53,284 bases of DNA from CAYUVA01 sp964448115 [NCBI: uncultured bacterium] (GCA_964448115.1 CAYUVA010000034.1:1-53284); one strand, 5' to 3'. Shown: positions 27,935 through 37,431, counted from the first letter of the stretch. Notes: generated by a model not told the origin, from the letters alone. A program made the numbers and translations.

Positions 27935-30196
27935 TTGACAAAGCGATCGAAAAAGAAGAGCCAGAGTTTCAACCATGCATTGGTAATCCTTTTTTTCGCA
28001 CTTTTTCTTCGTGTTCTTTATTATCAGGAAAATCTGCAAGATCCATTATTCGGCTTCGCCTTTGTTGACAGCAAGAACTTCGATGATACCGCTATGAGCT
28101 TCGCATCCGGTCGGCTAACCTTCGACACACCTTTCTGGAAGCCGCCTGGGTACAGCATTTTCTTAGGTTTGCTTTATTATTTTGTAGGCAGAGATTTTAC
28201 TGTAATAACTATGGCGCAACATATCCTGGGTGCCTTAAGCTGCTTATTGGTATATTTTTTGGCTTTGCGCTTCATGCCTGGTTACTATGCCTTTATGGCC
28301 GGCCTTATCAGCGCCTTTTATGGTGTGTTCATATACTTTGAGGGAGAGATACTCTATCCATCTTTAAGCATTTTTTTTAATCTCGGCGGGTTAATCCTTC
28401 TCCACAAGGCAGTTTATGGCGCAAGTAAAGACATAAGGGAAGACTTTGAGGGCACAAAGAAAGGAACTTGGCTAACAGCAGGGCTTGTGTTCGGTCTGAG
28501 CGCCATAACCAGACCGAATATACTGATATTCCTCGTGCTTGTACCGCTGCTTGTTCAATTATTAGGGGTAAAGCATCGTGTATTGGTGAGTCTGCTTTTC
28601 GTGCTCGGCTGGCTGCTTCCCATAATGCCGATCACCGCGCATAATATCTACTTCGGTAAGGATACTATTCTGATTTCGTGCAATACTGGGGTAAATTTCT
28701 GGGTGGGGAACAATCACCAATCGGATGGCAAGACACCCCCATCGCCGGGGAGCCAATGGACGCGACTGGTCGCAGAGCCGTTCAAGGATGATCCCGATAT
28801 GAAGCCGTCTGCGCAATCGAGATACTTCTATAACAAGACGCTCCAGGATATTGCTCAGCATCCGCTTCGCTGGGCTGGGCTTATGGCGCGGAAGCTCTAT
28901 TATTTACTGCATGGATACGAGATCCCTAACAACAAGGACATTTATCGCGTGGTGGCGGACAAGTTTCCCCTCAATATTTTGATCGGAGACAGCATAATAT
29001 ATTATCCCTTCGGGTTGATTATGCCGCTAGGGCTGATCGGGCTTGTTATCAGCGTAAAACAGTGGCGCAGGTTCGTGCTTTTATATCTCTTTGCAGCATC
29101 TTACGCAGCAAGCATCCTCGCCTTCTTCGTCTGCGCCCGCTATCGTCTGAGCATGATCCCGGTAATTATCATCTTCGCTGTGATCGCCCTGCAGCGAACG
29201 ATATCGCTGGCTCAAGGCGGTCAGTTCAAGCGCTTATTATTTAGCATAGCAGCACCTCTAATCCTGCTGGTATTGCTCAATGCGCCGCTATTGGGAGTGA
29301 TTAGAGCCGATAAGATGCCGGAGCACGATATGCTGCTGTCCATGGCATATCTTGAGCGGGGCGATTATCAGAAGGCGGAGGCTGCGATAACCGAAGCGCT
29401 ATCCAAGAATCCCAGCTATCCCGATGCCTACTTCTACCGCGGCAAGCTGCTAGCTAAACATGGGATGCTTACCGAGGCTGAGCAGGCATTTAAAAAGGCG
29501 ATTGCCTTGTACCCCGAATTCGCCGCTGCCTACAGTGAGCTGGGGAATGTATATATGCTGATGGGGGACTATGCGCAAGCCTCCATGAACTACATCCGAT
29601 CCCTTGAGCTGGTGCCGGACTCCGCTGAGACAGCCTTCAACCTCGGCATCGCCTACAGCCAGGTGGGGATGTTGCAGCAGAGCCTTAAGGCGTTCTATAA
29701 TGCTTACCGGCTGAGACCAGATGACCCTCGCTATAACTCGTATCTAGGTATGGCATTCGCTAGGCTAGAAAAGACGGACCAGGCGCTTGCCTACGGGAAA
29801 AGGGCGGTGTTGCTGGACTCGCAATATGTGGAGGGGTACTTGACACTGGGAAGGATCTACCTGATGGCAAAATGGCTCAATAAAGCCATTGATGCCTTTG
29901 AAAAGGCATCATGTCTCGATCCGGATAGCTTCGAGGCGCACCAGTTTCTCGCCATGATTTACTCGAAAAAGGGAGATATCGATAAAGCAATAGCTGAGCT
30001 TGAACAAGCCCTCCAGCTTAGTTTTGAGGCATCTCTTGCGGTGAACCTGGCGATTATGCTACAACAACAGGGTAACGTTGAGGAGGCTTTGCAATGGCTT
30101 GAGAAGATACCGCTCGATGAGGTTGATCCTGCAACCGGTGAGTCAATTCAGAAGATGATGCTTCGACTGCGCACGAAAAAGGGTGGGATGGAATGA
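27935..30196 (+). CDS. GT39-type membrane glycosyltransferase fused to TPR repeats
   Basis: 753 residues. The N-terminal ~430 residues hold about ten membrane segments and a conserved first loop with acidic residues (FVDSKNFDDTAMSF), plus RPNILIFL, the pattern of PMT/ArnT-type transferases that move sugars from polyprenyl phosphate to an acceptor outside the membrane. The C-terminal ~290 residues are about eight TPR units (for example AYSELGNVYMLMGDYAQAS), probably periplasmic. Such glycosyltransferase-TPR fusions occur in bacteria, but the acceptor is unknown. The start is TTG with a weak upstream site. It overlaps the next gene by four bases (ATGA), so the two are coupled. Confidence 0.85.
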   Translation: MTKRSKKKSQSFNHALVILFFALFLRVLYYQENLQDPLFGFAFVDSKNFDDTAMSFASGRLTFDTPFWKPPGYSIFLGLLYYFVGRDFTVITMAQHILGALSCLLVYFLALRFMPGYYAFMAGLISAFYGVFIYFEGEILYPSLSIFFNLGGLILLHKAVYGASKDIREDFEGTKKGTWLTAGLVFGLSAITRPNILIFLVLVPLLVQLLGVKHRVLVSLLFVLGWLLPIMPITAHNIYFGKDTILISCNTGVNFWVGNNHQSDGKTPPSPGSQWTRLVAEPFKDDPDMKPSAQSRYFYNKTLQDIAQHPLRWAGLMARKLYYLLHGYEIPNNKDIYRVVADKFPLNILIGDSIIYYPFGLIMPLGLIGLVISVKQWRRFVLLYLFAASYAASILAFFVCARYRLSMIPVIIIFAVIALQRTISLAQGGQFKRLLFSIAAPLILLVLLNAPLLGVIRADKMPEHDMLLSMAYLERGDYQKAEAAITEALSKNPSYPDAYFYRGKLLAKHGMLTEAEQAFKKAIALYPEFAAAYSELGNVYMLMGDYAQASMNYIRSLELVPDSAETAFNLGIAYSQVGMLQQSLKAFYNAYRLRPDDPRYNSYLGMAFARLEKTDQALAYGKRAVLLDSQYVEGYLTLGRIYLMAKWLNKAIDAFEKASCLDPDSFEAHQFLAMIYSKKGDIDKAIAELEQALQLSFEASLAVNLAIMLQQQGNVEEALQWLEKIPLDEVDPATGESIQKMMLRLRTKKGGME

Positions 30197-32370
30197 GGGA
30201 TCGCATTGCTATAATAGCCTTGTTTGTCTTTATTTTGTTGGTTGCAATCTATTGTGAAAAGCAAACCAGCAACGATAATGAATATCTAATCTACTGCTTT
30301 GGCGATTCGCATGTTTCCGGAGCCGGTTCGCTTCCGGGGCTTGGATACCCGGAGATCCTCCAGAAGATCTTCAAGCGCCATTGCCCTGGGTTCAAAGTCA
30401 AGATTGTCAACTTCGGTGTGCCAGGACTGAACAGCTCATGTACGCTTCGGATGATGGAAGAAAAGATATCAAAGACCAAACCTGACCTGGTCATGGTTTT
30501 GACTGGACACGCTCCGGCAACGCTTGATAACTCTAATATCAGAGAGGCTCTTGTGGAAAAGCGAGGGCTGAAGCCAACTGAGATATCGGAGCGGATCTGG
30601 TCTGATGATGAAAGGCAGGCGCTGGTCGAGTATGATACGGAGCGGATGATTGATTTGGCGCGGTCTCAGGGATTCAAGATTATTTTTTTAACTTATCCTT
30701 TTGATATCAGTGTATTAAATGAGACGCTTTTTAAACTAAAAGTTTTCCAGGTAATAAATAGTGATTTTTTTGAGCAATATTTGAAGAAAATTCCCGATGT
30801 TGTGCTTTGTCCTGGAGGGCATCCCAATGTAATCGGTTATAGCCTTATGGCATATAATGTTTTTGTAAATCTAGCAAGGGATAACGGTCTATTTTTTGAT
30901 AATAATTATTTTAAGTATATTAAATTACCTTATTTAACAGAAGATCTTAAAGATAATATTCATAAGATACTTGACTTTATATTTGATTTTGATAGTTCTA
31001 TAGAAATATTAAAGCAGTTCTCAGATGACAAGAACAGGTATAGTTTACTGCATGTATTAGATGATCATCGAGACAGATCACTAGTGTTTAGAAATGGAAG
31101 GCTTTTTATGGTAAACTATGTCGATCTAAATTATAATATAATCTTTGAGCATGATCCTAAGCCATTTTCTGAAAATTTACCGGTTAATTTTGTCGATTAT
31201 TTGCTTGGAAAGCCTAATGTAAAAATTAGTTATGATAATAATGATAAAAATATCAGTTTATTTGATGAGAGATGGGTGTATGTAGATGGAATGAATATAT
31301 TTACTATATTATTCAAAGATAATTATTCATTGGTTGCAATGGTACATAACAGGAGCAGGTTTACTGATGAGCATTTAATATTTCTCAATATGAAACCTAA
31401 TTTAGATGAGCTATTAGAAGTATTTATTGAACCTAAAAAGGTTGATAAAAATACCGTTTATTTCTATTTGACAACAGATACCCTGAAGATTAATATTAAA
31501 AATAATAAAGTGGCATCCTGGAAGATGATTCCAACAAATAAATTAGTTAAGTATGATGAGTCATTTATGAGTGATCTAAATAACTATTTTATTTCTGGAC
31601 TTCATAATGAAATAATATCAGCATTTGGTGAAGCTGATTATTCCTTCAATATTTGGATAGAAAGTGAGTATCAAATTAGGTATTTCGATAATGTTTGTAT
31701 ATTGTTGAATGGTAATAAGGTAGAAAAAGTACTATATTATCTCAATAAATTTAATTTTGAGGAAATATTGCCAAACGATAAGCCAATAATCAATAGAAAA
31801 AAGCTCATTAAAAATTATATTAATAATAACAATCCACTTTTATGGAATTTTGATAATTTTCATTTCAATAAAGAACCTTTCATTATAAAATATAATCTAT
31901 TTTGCTCTTATGGATATAGTAATTTAGATTTTTTGGACTTAATCTCTATATTAACTCAACTGCCTTATGAATTTCAAAATATGCTCTATGAGAATTATGC
32001 AATTTTTAAAATAAAAAGAAATGATGATATATATGATTATTTTGAATATAGATATAATAATAGCTTCATATCATTTAGTATTATTCAAGGCAGACTAATA
32101 ATTAACTATGTGGATATTGATGGAAAAATATTTGAGAAAGAAAGTAATTGTAAGATCTATAATATATTTTATAATAAATATCTTAAACAAAAACCCTTTG
32201 AGGTTATTAAATTTATATTCGGTGAAAAATATTTAACAAAACAGCAATCAAATAAAAAATCTCAGATTACTTATTTCATTAATTTGCATCATTTACCTGA
32301 TGATTTTATTAAACCAGAAATCACCGTAAAAAATAATAAAATAATTGCTGTAAACCTTAATTGCCAATAG
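30193..32370 (+). CDS. SGNH-hydrolase-like protein with a long AT-rich C-terminal part
   Basis: 725 residues. A membrane anchor or lipoprotein-like signal (about 5-21) precedes an SGNH-like domain: block I is FGDSHVSG with Ser39, a loop FGVPGLNSS follows, and block V is GGHPN with His210. The residue three before the His, normally Asp, is Pro207, so the catalytic triad is incomplete. From about 30,680 (residue ~163) the DNA becomes strikingly AT-rich to the end of the gene. The tail contains three weakly similar segments with a glycine turn, a Tyr-Phe strand and a final N.K(I/V)..V strand, reminiscent of BamE/OmlA-like repeats. The gene is translationally coupled to the glycosyltransferase, so an envelope glycan acetylation role is possible. 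Confidence 0.7.
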   Translation: MRDRIAIIALFVFILLVAIYCEKQTSNDNEYLIYCFGDSHVSGAGSLPGLGYPEILQKIFKRHCPGFKVKIVNFGVPGLNSSCTLRMMEEKISKTKPDLVMVLTGHAPATLDNSNIREALVEKRGLKPTEISERIWSDDERQALVEYDTERMIDLARSQGFKIIFLTYPFDISVLNETLFKLKVFQVINSDFFEQYLKKIPDVVLCPGGHPNVIGYSLMAYNVFVNLARDNGLFFDNNYFKYIKLPYLTEDLKDNIHKILDFIFDFDSSIEILKQFSDDKNRYSLLHVLDDHRDRSLVFRNGRLFMVNYVDLNYNIIFEHDPKPFSENLPVNFVDYLLGKPNVKISYDNNDKNISLFDERWVYVDGMNIFTILFKDNYSLVAMVHNRSRFTDEHLIFLNMKPNLDELLEVFIEPKKVDKNTVYFYLTTDTLKINIKNNKVASWKMIPTNKLVKYDESFMSDLNNYFISGLHNEIISAFGEADYSFNIWIESEYQIRYFDNVCILLNGNKVEKVLYYLNKFNFEEILPNDKPIINRKKLIKNYINNNNPLLWNFDNFHFNKEPFIIKYNLFCSYGYSNLDFLDLISILTQLPYEFQNMLYENYAIFKIKRNDDIYDYFEYRYNNSFISFSIIQGRLIINYVDIDGKIFEKESNCKIYNIFYNKYLKQKPFEVIKFIFGEKYLTKQQSNKKSQITYFINLHHLPDDFIKPEITVKNNKIIAVNLNCQ

Positions 32371-32376
32371 CTTAAT

Positions 32377-32677
32377 ATGGGTAAAATGATTATCAGGACA
32401 ATCGAGGAAAAGGACTACGATGGGCTAATTCCGCTATGGCAGCAAGCCGAGATACCGGTTGATATTGAAGGGCGAGAGAGAAAAGATGTTATTAGAAAGG
32501 AAGTAAGGCGAAATAGAGAACTTATGATGGTCGCTTGTGATGATGGACATATTATAGCCTCAGTAATTGGTGCCACCGATGATAGAAAGGGCTGGATAAA
32601 TAGGCTAGCAGTGCATCCGGAATACCGCAGGCAGTCATTCGCTATTGATTCTGGCGCAAGCCGGTGAGGAACTCTAG
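32377..32677 (+). pseudogene. Truncated/frameshifted GNAT acetyltransferase
   Basis: The frame gives a normal GNAT start (MIIRTIEEKDYDGLIPLW) and continues through VACDDGHIIASVIGATDD to INRLAVHPEYRRQ, the beginning of the acetyl-CoA-binding motif A, then stops at 32,667 after a few unrelated residues. One frame away the sequence continues as GSHSLLILAQAGEEL and a stop at 32,675-32,677, which fits the helix that should follow R-R-x-G. A single frameshift near 32,635 therefore explains the break. Even when repaired, the last ~40 residues of a GNAT are missing. Confidence 0.65.
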
Positions 32678-32715
32678 ATGACATTTTGGGGACTGTAGAT
32701 TTATCCATAATGTGG

Positions 32716-32743
32716 TTGTCATTTTTTCTTGTGCCAATATAAT
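32716..32743 (+). promoter_or_regulatory. Strong sigma-70 promoter for the lipoprotein operon
   Basis: TTGTCA (32716-32721), a 16-base spacer and a perfect TATAAT (32738-32743). Transcription should start near 32,750, practically at the start codon (ATG 32749 or 32755), so the transcript may be leaderless. Confidence 0.6.
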
Positions 32744-32748
32744 GGTTT

Positions 32749-34191
32749 ATGCTGATGAAAAAACGATCTGTCTTTATATCATTTACTCTTCTATGCCTGC
32801 TTATTGCAGCCTGTGCCACCTCGACTCTGTTCGTCCCTTATCCTGTAGTGCTGGAAAAGTCGCTGCGCAAGTTCGAGAGCGGTGAGATAGATGAGGCGAC
32901 CAAGCGCCTGGAGAAGCTCTCCGGCGAGGAACAGAACCGCGTCCTTTACAAGCTGGAACAGGGGATGCTTTACCATATAGTCGGCGACTTCGAGTCGAGC
33001 ATCGCCAGCCTGGCACAGGCGGAAAAGACAGCTATAGACTACGAGAAAAAGCCGATAATAAGCCTAACCGACACCGGCGCCAGCCTATCCACCGCCTTCA
33101 CCAACGACAATGCCATACCATATCGAGGTTATGGCTATGAGCGAGTTATGCTCAATACCGTCCTTGCGCTCAACTACCTTTTCTTAGGCAAGGTGGAGGA
33201 TGCCGCGGTCGAGGTGCGCCGCGCTGATTTGCAGCAGAAACGGCAGCTCGAAAGACACCGCGAGGAGATGCTTCGAGCCAAGGAGGCTAGAAAAAAGGAG
33301 AAGATCGATCCGGGCAGCGATGACAAGGTCTTGCAGCGCTACCGTGAGATGGGCGCTCACTATGAAAATGTTGCCAATAGCTTCATGAATGCCTTTACTT
33401 ACTACATCTCTGGCGTTATCTACGAGCTTTATGGTCAGCCGAATGATGCCTATATCGACTACAAGAAGGCTTATGAGCTGCAACCTGATCTGAGCTTCTT
33501 AAGGCGCGATCTGCTCAGGCTATCAAGAAGGCTCGGCTTTCACCAGGAGCATCAACAGTGGCTCGATGCCTTTGGCGGAGTCGGCTTCACCGCTCCAACC
33601 GATGTCGGCGAGCTTATCGTTATATACCAGTGCGAGGATATCCCCGCCAAGAAAGAGGTGCGCATGGACTTCTTCGTCGGCAATAGCTGGGTCTCAATGG
33701 CAATGCCTATCTATGATGTCTTCTACTTCCCCGGCTATTACCTAAAGGTCGAAAGCGAGGGGAGGATGTTGGGCGAGACAGAGATAGTGGTCGATCTGTA
33801 TCCGCTGGCCGTGAAGTGCCTTGAGGAACAAGCGCCCATCATCGCAGTGCGCCAGATACTCAGGCTGATCACCAAAAGCACGATGAGTGCAATAGCCAGC
33901 GAATATGATCGAAGACGACAAGGCTGCCCGGTCGCATCTATATGCACCAGCATGTATAATGTCATCTCGGAGAACGCTGACTTGAGGTCATGGCTCACCT
34001 TGCCCCACAACATCCAGATCTACCGCGGTTATCTTAAACCAGGGCAGACACAGCTCGACCTTCGGGTGTTCATTGATTCGAGGTTCATCAGCTCCAGGCG
34101 GGTTACCATCGATGTGCAAACAGGTAAGACTTCGCTGGTGAATCTGCGCTCCTGCTATGGTAAGATGTTTGTGCAGACAGTAACACTCTAA
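32749..34191 (+). CDS. COG3014-like lipoprotein with TPR-like repeats
   Basis: 480 residues. The lipoprotein signal ends IAAC22. A helical TPR-like region (about 30-130 and 200-270; SIASLAQAEKTAIDYEK, ALNYLFLGKVEDAAVEVRRAD, DAYIDYKKAYELQPDL) surrounds a charged coiled coil. The remaining half is mostly beta. The layout matches the COG3014 lipoprotein family, which commonly sits beside an LpoB-type gene, as it does here. The role is presumably in peptidoglycan or envelope assembly at the outer membrane; no enzymatic motif is seen. The second ATG (32755) is an equally good start. Confidence 0.82.
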   Translation: MLMKKRSVFISFTLLCLLIAACATSTLFVPYPVVLEKSLRKFESGEIDEATKRLEKLSGEEQNRVLYKLEQGMLYHIVGDFESSIASLAQAEKTAIDYEKKPIISLTDTGASLSTAFTNDNAIPYRGYGYERVMLNTVLALNYLFLGKVEDAAVEVRRADLQQKRQLERHREEMLRAKEARKKEKIDPGSDDKVLQRYREMGAHYENVANSFMNAFTYYISGVIYELYGQPNDAYIDYKKAYELQPDLSFLRRDLLRLSRRLGFHQEHQQWLDAFGGVGFTAPTDVGELIVIYQCEDIPAKKEVRMDFFVGNSWVSMAMPIYDVFYFPGYYLKVESEGRMLGETEIVVDLYPLAVKCLEEQAPIIAVRQILRLITKSTMSAIASEYDRRRQGCPVASICTSMYNVISENADLRSWLTLPHNIQIYRGYLKPGQTQLDLRVFIDSRFISSRRVTIDVQTGKTSLVNLRSCYGKMFVQTVTL

Positions 34192-34234
34192 AGAGAAACG
34201 ATTGTAAACAAGAAAAGCGCTAAGGAGGCTTTCG

Positions 34235-34831
34235 ATGCGAAGGATACTGATATCGCTATTGATTATAAGCATGGCTTTTATGCTCGCCTGCTGTGCATCG
34301 ACACGCAGCGAGGTCAGGTATGTTGATACCTCGGAAACGGAGATGGTTACCGTGGAGTTCGGCAGCACAGATCTACATACCATCGCAGAAGAAATGGTCG
34401 ATTCGCTGCTTGCCTCGATGGTTACTGGTGATAAGAAGCCAGTGATCTTCGTTAGCAGAGTGAAAAACAAGACCACCGAGCATATCGATACCGAAGCGAT
34501 CACCAACAAGATCAAGGTCAGGCTGATAAAGTCGGGCTTAGTGAAATTCACCGCTGCAAAGGACATCCGCGAGGAGGTGCTGGATCAGCTCGAATACCAG
34601 GCAGGATCCGGACTGGTAGATCCCAACACTGGTAAGGATTACGGCAAACAGATCGGAGCTGACTATATCCTGTACGGCGATATTTCCTCGATCGTGAAGG
34701 AGAGGAGGAGCATTACCGACATTTACTATGTCATCACCCTGAACCTGGTCAATATAGAAACCGGTATCATCGAGTGGGCTGAGGAGACCGAATTCAGGAA
34801 GCAAGAGACCAGGCAGAAGGTCGGTTTCTAA
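34235..34831 (+). CDS. lpoB: LpoB-type penicillin-binding-protein activator lipoprotein
   Basis: 198 residues with a lipoprotein signal ending LAC19C20. The mature part has the LpoB signature: VIFVSRVKNKTTEHIDTEAI, KVRLIKSGLVKFT, and GADYILYGDISSI followed by the VNIETGIIEWAEE strand. In E. coli LpoB reaches through the periplasm to stimulate PBP1b. AAGGAGG (34,222-34,228) sits six bases before the ATG. It is 43 bases after the COG3014-like gene and probably shares its transcript. A class A PBP partner is not in the window, so the symbol rests on fold and motif similarity. Confidence 0.85.
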   Translation: MRRILISLLIISMAFMLACCASTRSEVRYVDTSETEMVTVEFGSTDLHTIAEEMVDSLLASMVTGDKKPVIFVSRVKNKTTEHIDTEAITNKIKVRLIKSGLVKFTAAKDIREEVLDQLEYQAGSGLVDPNTGKDYGKQIGADYILYGDISSIVKERRSITDIYYVITLNLVNIETGIIEWAEETEFRKQETRQKVGF

Positions 34832-34841
34832 CAGTCATTGC

Positions 34842-34870
34842 AGGCTCGATACTTCGATGTTCGAGCCTTT
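34842..34870 (+). terminator. Weak hairpin terminator candidate after lpoB
   Basis: AGGCTCGA (34842-34849) and TCGAGCCT (34861-34868) pair perfectly, but only TTTGATAATAA follows. Partial termination is possible. Confidence 0.45.
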
Positions 34871-34901
34871 GATAATAACGCTTTAATAGCGGAGGTGTTA
34901 C

Positions 34902-35642
34902 ATGATCAAAGTGTATTCATGGTTTATAGTCGCGCTGGCAGCGGCAGCGATGATGCTTGCGGCATGCAGCGGCGATGATGACAATTCAGGAGGCGTGATC
35001 ATTCCGCTCAAGATCGGAAAGACCTGGTATTACCAGGAGGTCATGGGGGAAACTGCCGCCAAGGCGCCACCATCGGATTATGTCTTTTTCCTTAGTGTAC
35101 TCAGCACAAAGGAGATAAGGGAACAGACCACTTATGCTGTTTTGGCTGGCGATCCGTGGGATTACTATTATGCCGACTATTTCCGTAACAAGGATGATGG
35201 CATTCATTACTATGGATATTATGACTACTGGGATATGGAGGAATATATCTACAATGCGGAAGGGCTGCTTTGGAAGTACCCTTGCAAGGCGGGTGATACC
35301 TACCAGGGATTCTATGATGAATTCCGTGAAATCACGGTGGTCTCCACAAATGCCAAGGTTACCGTGCCAGCCGGCACTTATACCTGCGTGCAATACGAGG
35401 TTCCCTGGTACTCGAATGAGTATGGTGAATCTTGGTCTTACAAGTACTTCGCCCCCGATGTCGGCTTGGTCAAAGAGGTTGTTCACGATATCTGGGAGGG
35501 GGTCGAAGAGGTATATGGCTTGGAACTGATAAAGATTGACAACGATGGACCACCTTATAATAGCACTGTTGTCTCGCCGAGAACCGATCAGGAAAGATCA
35601 AAAAGAATAGGATTACTGGGGATCTATTATTCCAAGAGGTAA
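34902..35642 (+). CDS. Lipoprotein of unknown function
   Basis: 246 residues. The signal ends LAAC22 and is followed by SGDDDNSGG, suggesting outer-membrane or surface localisation. The body is rich in Tyr and Trp. It opens with PLKIGKTWYYQ and ends with VPAGTYTCVQYE, YKYFAPDVGLVKE and GLELIKI. This pattern is common in uncharacterised bacterial lipoproteins whose domain starts with a W-x-Y strand and has an AGTY/DVGLV core. No enzyme motif is visible. CGGAGG precedes the ATG and a good terminator follows. It may be read through from lpoB. Confidence 0.75.
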   Translation: MIKVYSWFIVALAAAAMMLAACSGDDDNSGGVIIPLKIGKTWYYQEVMGETAAKAPPSDYVFFLSVLSTKEIREQTTYAVLAGDPWDYYYADYFRNKDDGIHYYGYYDYWDMEEYIYNAEGLLWKYPCKAGDTYQGFYDEFREITVVSTNAKVTVPAGTYTCVQYEVPWYSNEYGESWSYKYFAPDVGLVKEVVHDIWEGVEEVYGLELIKIDNDGPPYNSTVVSPRTDQERSKRIGLLGIYYSKR

Positions 35643-35670
35643 TTCTACTTCTTCATCGAACTTGAATATA

Positions 35671-35706
35671 CCCCGTGGATGCTTGAGTCTGCGGGGCTTT
35701 TCTTTT
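35671..35706 (+). terminator. Rho-independent terminator
   Basis: CCCCG...CGGGG with an additional GA/TC pairing inside forms a stem from 35,671 to 35,696, followed by CTTTTCTTTT. Confidence 0.8.
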
Positions 35707-35722
35707 ATCATCCATTGATAGC

Positions 35723-37420
35723 TTGGAAAAGATTGAGCAAACAAAAAAGACCATTCTTCTGTTAGCCATTCTCTTTGTTTTCATCCTTGTTTGTCTGATC
35801 TCATCTTCGAGGACCTCGCTGACTTACGATGAGATAGTCTATATCCCGCTTTCATATTTATTTCTAAGCAAGGGTGAGATTCACATCTCCACGCCGCTGG
35901 TGCTTGTGTTTCTGGGGCTTCCGCAGTATTTGGCAAATCCGAAAATAGATGATCGGACGATCGGCGCTTATCGGATAGGGGATCTTTCGGATCTGATAAA
36001 CCAGGTTTACTTTGGTCATGTATATCTTGGTTTGATGGGCAATGACCGCCAGTCGCTGATTGCGCTTTCCAGGCTTGGGAATATCATCGCCGGGGTGCTT
36101 TTGATCTTAGTAGCCTATTTCTGGAGTGTACTTCTGTTTGAGGGAGGTGGTCTTCTGTCTGCCGCGCTGGCTGCCACTTGCCCTGCCATTATAGGGCTTG
36201 CATCGGTCGCTACCTCGGATATGCTGGTAACCCTTGGCATCGCTGCCACCTGTTTTTTCTATTACTTGTATCTATCCGAGCAAAGGTTCTTGTGGCTTTT
36301 TTTATGCGGCGCATCCTTTGGTTCAGCGCAACTGTGCAAGCAATCAGCATTCCTTCTGCTGCCGGTGCTGCTTCTGATGTCCGCAGGGGAGCTATTATTT
36401 GCCAGGAAAGAGGCTCTACAGGCAATCAAAAGGATGCTGTTCGCCCTAGTCGTGATCGCTTTTATGGGATGGCTTATCCTGAATACAGGCTATTTGTGGC
36501 GGGGGAGCTTCGATACGTCGTGGAGCCATCGCTTCAACAGCAATTTTATGAGGGGCTTATATGTAAAGCTGTGGCCAGGATGGCTGCCCACCCTGCTCCC
36601 CGGCGATTATCTTGAGGCGATCGACTTCAACATGGGTATCAGCGAGGATGGCTGGCCGGCGTATTATCTCGGCAAGGTGAGCAAGGATTATATCTACGGC
36701 TATTATGCCCTGTCATTGCTGGTAAAGACGCCGATCACAGCCCTTGTTGCCGCTCTGTTGGCGCTAATAATTGCTTGCAGAAATCACGAAAAATGGAGGG
36801 ATTACTACCACCTGCTCATTCCGGCAATCTTTTACTTCATGTACTTTTCCTTCATCGGCAAGCGCTACCAGGGGGTGAGATATATCTTGATCTGTTACCC
36901 GGTTCTATGTATTCTGCTCGGCCTGCTTTCTCGTGTGAAGCTGTCAACGCCATTACGCAGCATGGCAGCCCTTATCTTGATCGTTGGTTACCTTGTCGAG
37001 GTTTTCAGCGCGCATCCTAATTATCTTAGCTACTACAATGCCTTAGCCGGCGGGCAGAAGGGCGGTTATAAGCTCATGGTCGATTCCAACACCGACTGGG
37101 GGCAGGGGCTGGTACAGCTCAAGGAATACATGGATAAGCACAAGATAGACTCGGTATATTTATCCTACTTTGGCATGGCTGATCCAGAATGGTACGGCAT
37201 CGAGTACGAGCAGCTTCACACCTTGTCAAATCAGCCCTGGACATGGCTAAATGGCAAGGATGATCTTGGTTGCGAGCCAAGGGTGCCTGGTGTCTATGCC
37301 ATAAGCGCCACCAATCTGTGGGGTGTTTTCCTTGCCGACCAGGAGTGCTATAAATGGTTATGGGGCAAGGAGCCAAATGCGGTCATCGCCGGCTCCATCC
37401 TAATCTATGGTGTGCCATGA
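35723..37420 (+). CDS. GT39-family (PMT/ArnT-like) membrane glycosyltransferase
   Basis: 565 residues with about eleven membrane segments. The first periplasmic loop begins SLTYDEIVYIPLSYLFL, with the acidic Asp-Glu that serves as catalytic base in GT-C enzymes. The C-terminal periplasmic domain has DSNTDWGQGLVQLKEYM, PEWYGIEYEQL and GVYAISATNLWG, a conserved region of this family in many bacteria. It should transfer a sugar from polyprenyl phosphate to a protein, lipid or polysaccharide outside the membrane. The start is TTG with no clear ribosome site. The gene is isolated between a terminator and a palindromic repeat. It is a second GT39-type enzyme, not a copy of the one at 28 kb. Confidence 0.88.
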   Translation: MEKIEQTKKTILLLAILFVFILVCLISSSRTSLTYDEIVYIPLSYLFLSKGEIHISTPLVLVFLGLPQYLANPKIDDRTIGAYRIGDLSDLINQVYFGHVYLGLMGNDRQSLIALSRLGNIIAGVLLILVAYFWSVLLFEGGGLLSAALAATCPAIIGLASVATSDMLVTLGIAATCFFYYLYLSEQRFLWLFLCGASFGSAQLCKQSAFLLLPVLLLMSAGELLFARKEALQAIKRMLFALVVIAFMGWLILNTGYLWRGSFDTSWSHRFNSNFMRGLYVKLWPGWLPTLLPGDYLEAIDFNMGISEDGWPAYYLGKVSKDYIYGYYALSLLVKTPITALVAALLALIIACRNHEKWRDYYHLLIPAIFYFMYFSFIGKRYQGVRYILICYPVLCILLGLLSRVKLSTPLRSMAALILIVGYLVEVFSAHPNYLSYYNALAGGQKGGYKLMVDSNTDWGQGLVQLKEYMDKHKIDSVYLSYFGMADPEWYGIEYEQLHTLSNQPWTWLNGKDDLGCEPRVPGVYAISATNLWGVFLADQECYKWLWGKEPNAVIAGSILIYGVP

Positions 37421-37431
37421 AGCTGTAAAAA

